In this document: positions 6,112-6,594 of the stretch, in pieces | Numbering within the stretch: position 1 is the stretch's first letter | Layout of the letters: each line of letters begins with the position of its first letter | Assembly (NCBI GenBank): GCA_029243845.1 | Contig: JAQWRF010000293.1 | Span: 1-6,594, forward strand | DNA: 6,594 nucleotides | Source of the DNA: Planctomycetota bacterium | Lineage (GTDB): Bacteria > Planctomycetota > UBA1135 | Direction: 5' to 3' | Position numbers and translations under genes: made by a program | Notes under the pieces: model-generated | Database searches by the model: none | What the model saw: the letters and a program-made list of their open reading frames with translations, nothing else | Told to the model about the DNA's origin: nothing

Positions 6112-6594
6112 TTATTGCTGCTGTGGTGGCTCTTCAATTTGCTGCGGCTGAGCAGCAGAGGCGTTGAGCATTTCAATTACTTGATCCGTGACATCGTAAG
6201 CTGGATTAGACCAATTAAGTGTGCGCTTTGAGAGCACGTCAACTTTAGTAGCCGCATCTGGGAACTGGACGTTTAGGCTCATTTCTTTAGCAAACAAAGC
6301 AGAGTAACCATTGCGTTCTCCGACGGCAGCACATGCTTGATTTATTTGCACTAAGACGCGCGCGAACAACTCGTTCTCTTTATCAGATGCCTGACGTTGT
6401 GCCATTTGGCCATCAAACTTAAGATTTTCTTCGGCATACTTAATCTGGCTATGCAAAAGGCTATAGCTTTCAGACGAAGGGTCTTTTATTTCAAGCTCAG
6501 AATATTTTTTCTGCAAAACTCCAGCCTGCTGCTCTAGCCGCTCTCTAATTGGAGCAAAGTTTGCTGCCAAGTTTGCGATTGCAGATTGATGCGC
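6112..6594 (-). CDS. OmpH/Skp-family periplasmic chaperone-like protein (C-terminal part, 5' end beyond right edge)
   Basis: The frame is open from the right edge to a TAA at 6114-6112, giving 160 residues; the signal peptide and true start are outside the window. A TTG at 6570-6568 is in frame but eight codons of similar coding sequence precede it, so it is unlikely to be the start. The first 75 or so residues are charged, Gln- and Glu-rich and free of long hydrophobic runs, as expected for the helical arms of Skp. GYSALFAKE (about 101-109) fits the late OmpH segment, and YDVTDQVIEMLN (about 132-143) matches the C-terminal helix ending typical of PVC-type OmpH proteins. The last residues are a Gln/Pro/Glu-rich tail. 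By family knowledge it would hold unfolded outer-membrane proteins in the periplasm for the BAM complex. It is the first visible gene of the operon, 2 nt before lpxC-fabZ. The family call rests on pattern and context. Confidence 0.75.
   Translation of the reverse strand, partial: AHQSAIANLAANFAPIRERLEQQAGVLQKKYSELEIKDPSSESYSLLHSQIKYAEENLKFDGQMAQRQASDKENELFARVLVQINQACAAVGERNGYSALFAKEMSLNVQFPDAATKVDVLSKRTLNWSNPAYDVTDQVIEMLNASAAQPQQIEEPPQQQ

Larger units (their letters stand above)
2062..6594 (-). other. Outer-membrane / lipid A operon (ompH-like, lpxC-fabZ, lpxA, gfo/idh, trmB)
   Basis: Five genes on the minus strand are separated by +2, -4, +1 and +1 nt, leaving no room for internal terminators or separate promoters between coding regions. 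This implies one transcript whose promoter lies to the right of the window. Only the dehydrogenase has a visible Shine-Dalgarno-like site; the others probably depend on coupling to the preceding stop codon. lpxD, lpxB and bamA, common companions of these genes, are not present here and may lie beyond the right edge or elsewhere. Confidence 0.85.

Noticed and set aside
6112..6570. TTG at 6570-6568 as the start of the OmpH-like gene
   Set aside because: The frame stays open to the right edge, and OmpH/Skp proteins need an N-terminal signal peptide, which is absent after this TTG.

Overview
The window looks like chromosomal DNA of a Gram-negative bacterium. The minus strand carries a compact outer-membrane and lipid A operon; the plus strand carries the tail of an aminotransferase gene and one gene for an exported protein of unknown function. 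Three features point to the PVC superphylum, most plausibly a planctomycete-like lineage: LpxC and FabZ fused in one chain, an OmpH/Skp-type chaperone directly upstream, and a Gfo/Idh/MocA dehydrogenase directly after lpxA. This assignment is inference from gene order and protein style. Bacteroidetes and some other phyla also fuse lpxC with fabZ.

Layout, left to right. 2-562 (+) is the C-terminal part of a fold-type I PLP aminotransferase, cut by the left edge. 563-642 is a short AT-rich spacer with an AT-only inverted repeat and a possible extended -10 promoter. 643-2085 (+) encodes a 480-residue exported protein of no recognised family; it has about seven spaced beta-strand-like units and may be a beta-propeller. 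The rest, 6594 down to 2062 (-), is one run of five genes: ompH/skp-like (5' end beyond the right edge), lpxC-fabZ fusion, lpxA, gfo/idh (gnnA-like) and trmB. Their junctions are a 2-nt gap, a 4-nt overlap, a 1-nt gap and a 1-nt gap, so they are almost certainly co-transcribed and probably translationally coupled. trmB and the exported-protein gene converge and overlap by 24 bp at their 3' ends.

How the genes work together. LpxA adds a 3-hydroxyacyl chain to UDP-GlcNAc or an analogue, and LpxC deacetylates the product. The FabZ half dehydrates 3-hydroxyacyl-ACP, so it competes with LpxA for the same acyl donor. The OmpH/Skp-like protein would chaperone outer-membrane proteins in the periplasm. 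The dehydrogenase could modify the sugar nucleotide before LpxA, as GnnA does in Acidithiobacillus, but its GnnB transaminase partner is not in the window. TrmB makes m7G in tRNA and appears to be a passenger at the operon end; it is a long, divergent form.

I saw no RNA gene, CRISPR array, insertion sequence or phage gene, and no convincing previously undescribed multi-gene system. The points most worth following are the unknown exported protein, the divergent TrmB and the lpxA-dehydrogenase pairing. There is no gene-free stretch longer than 300 bases.
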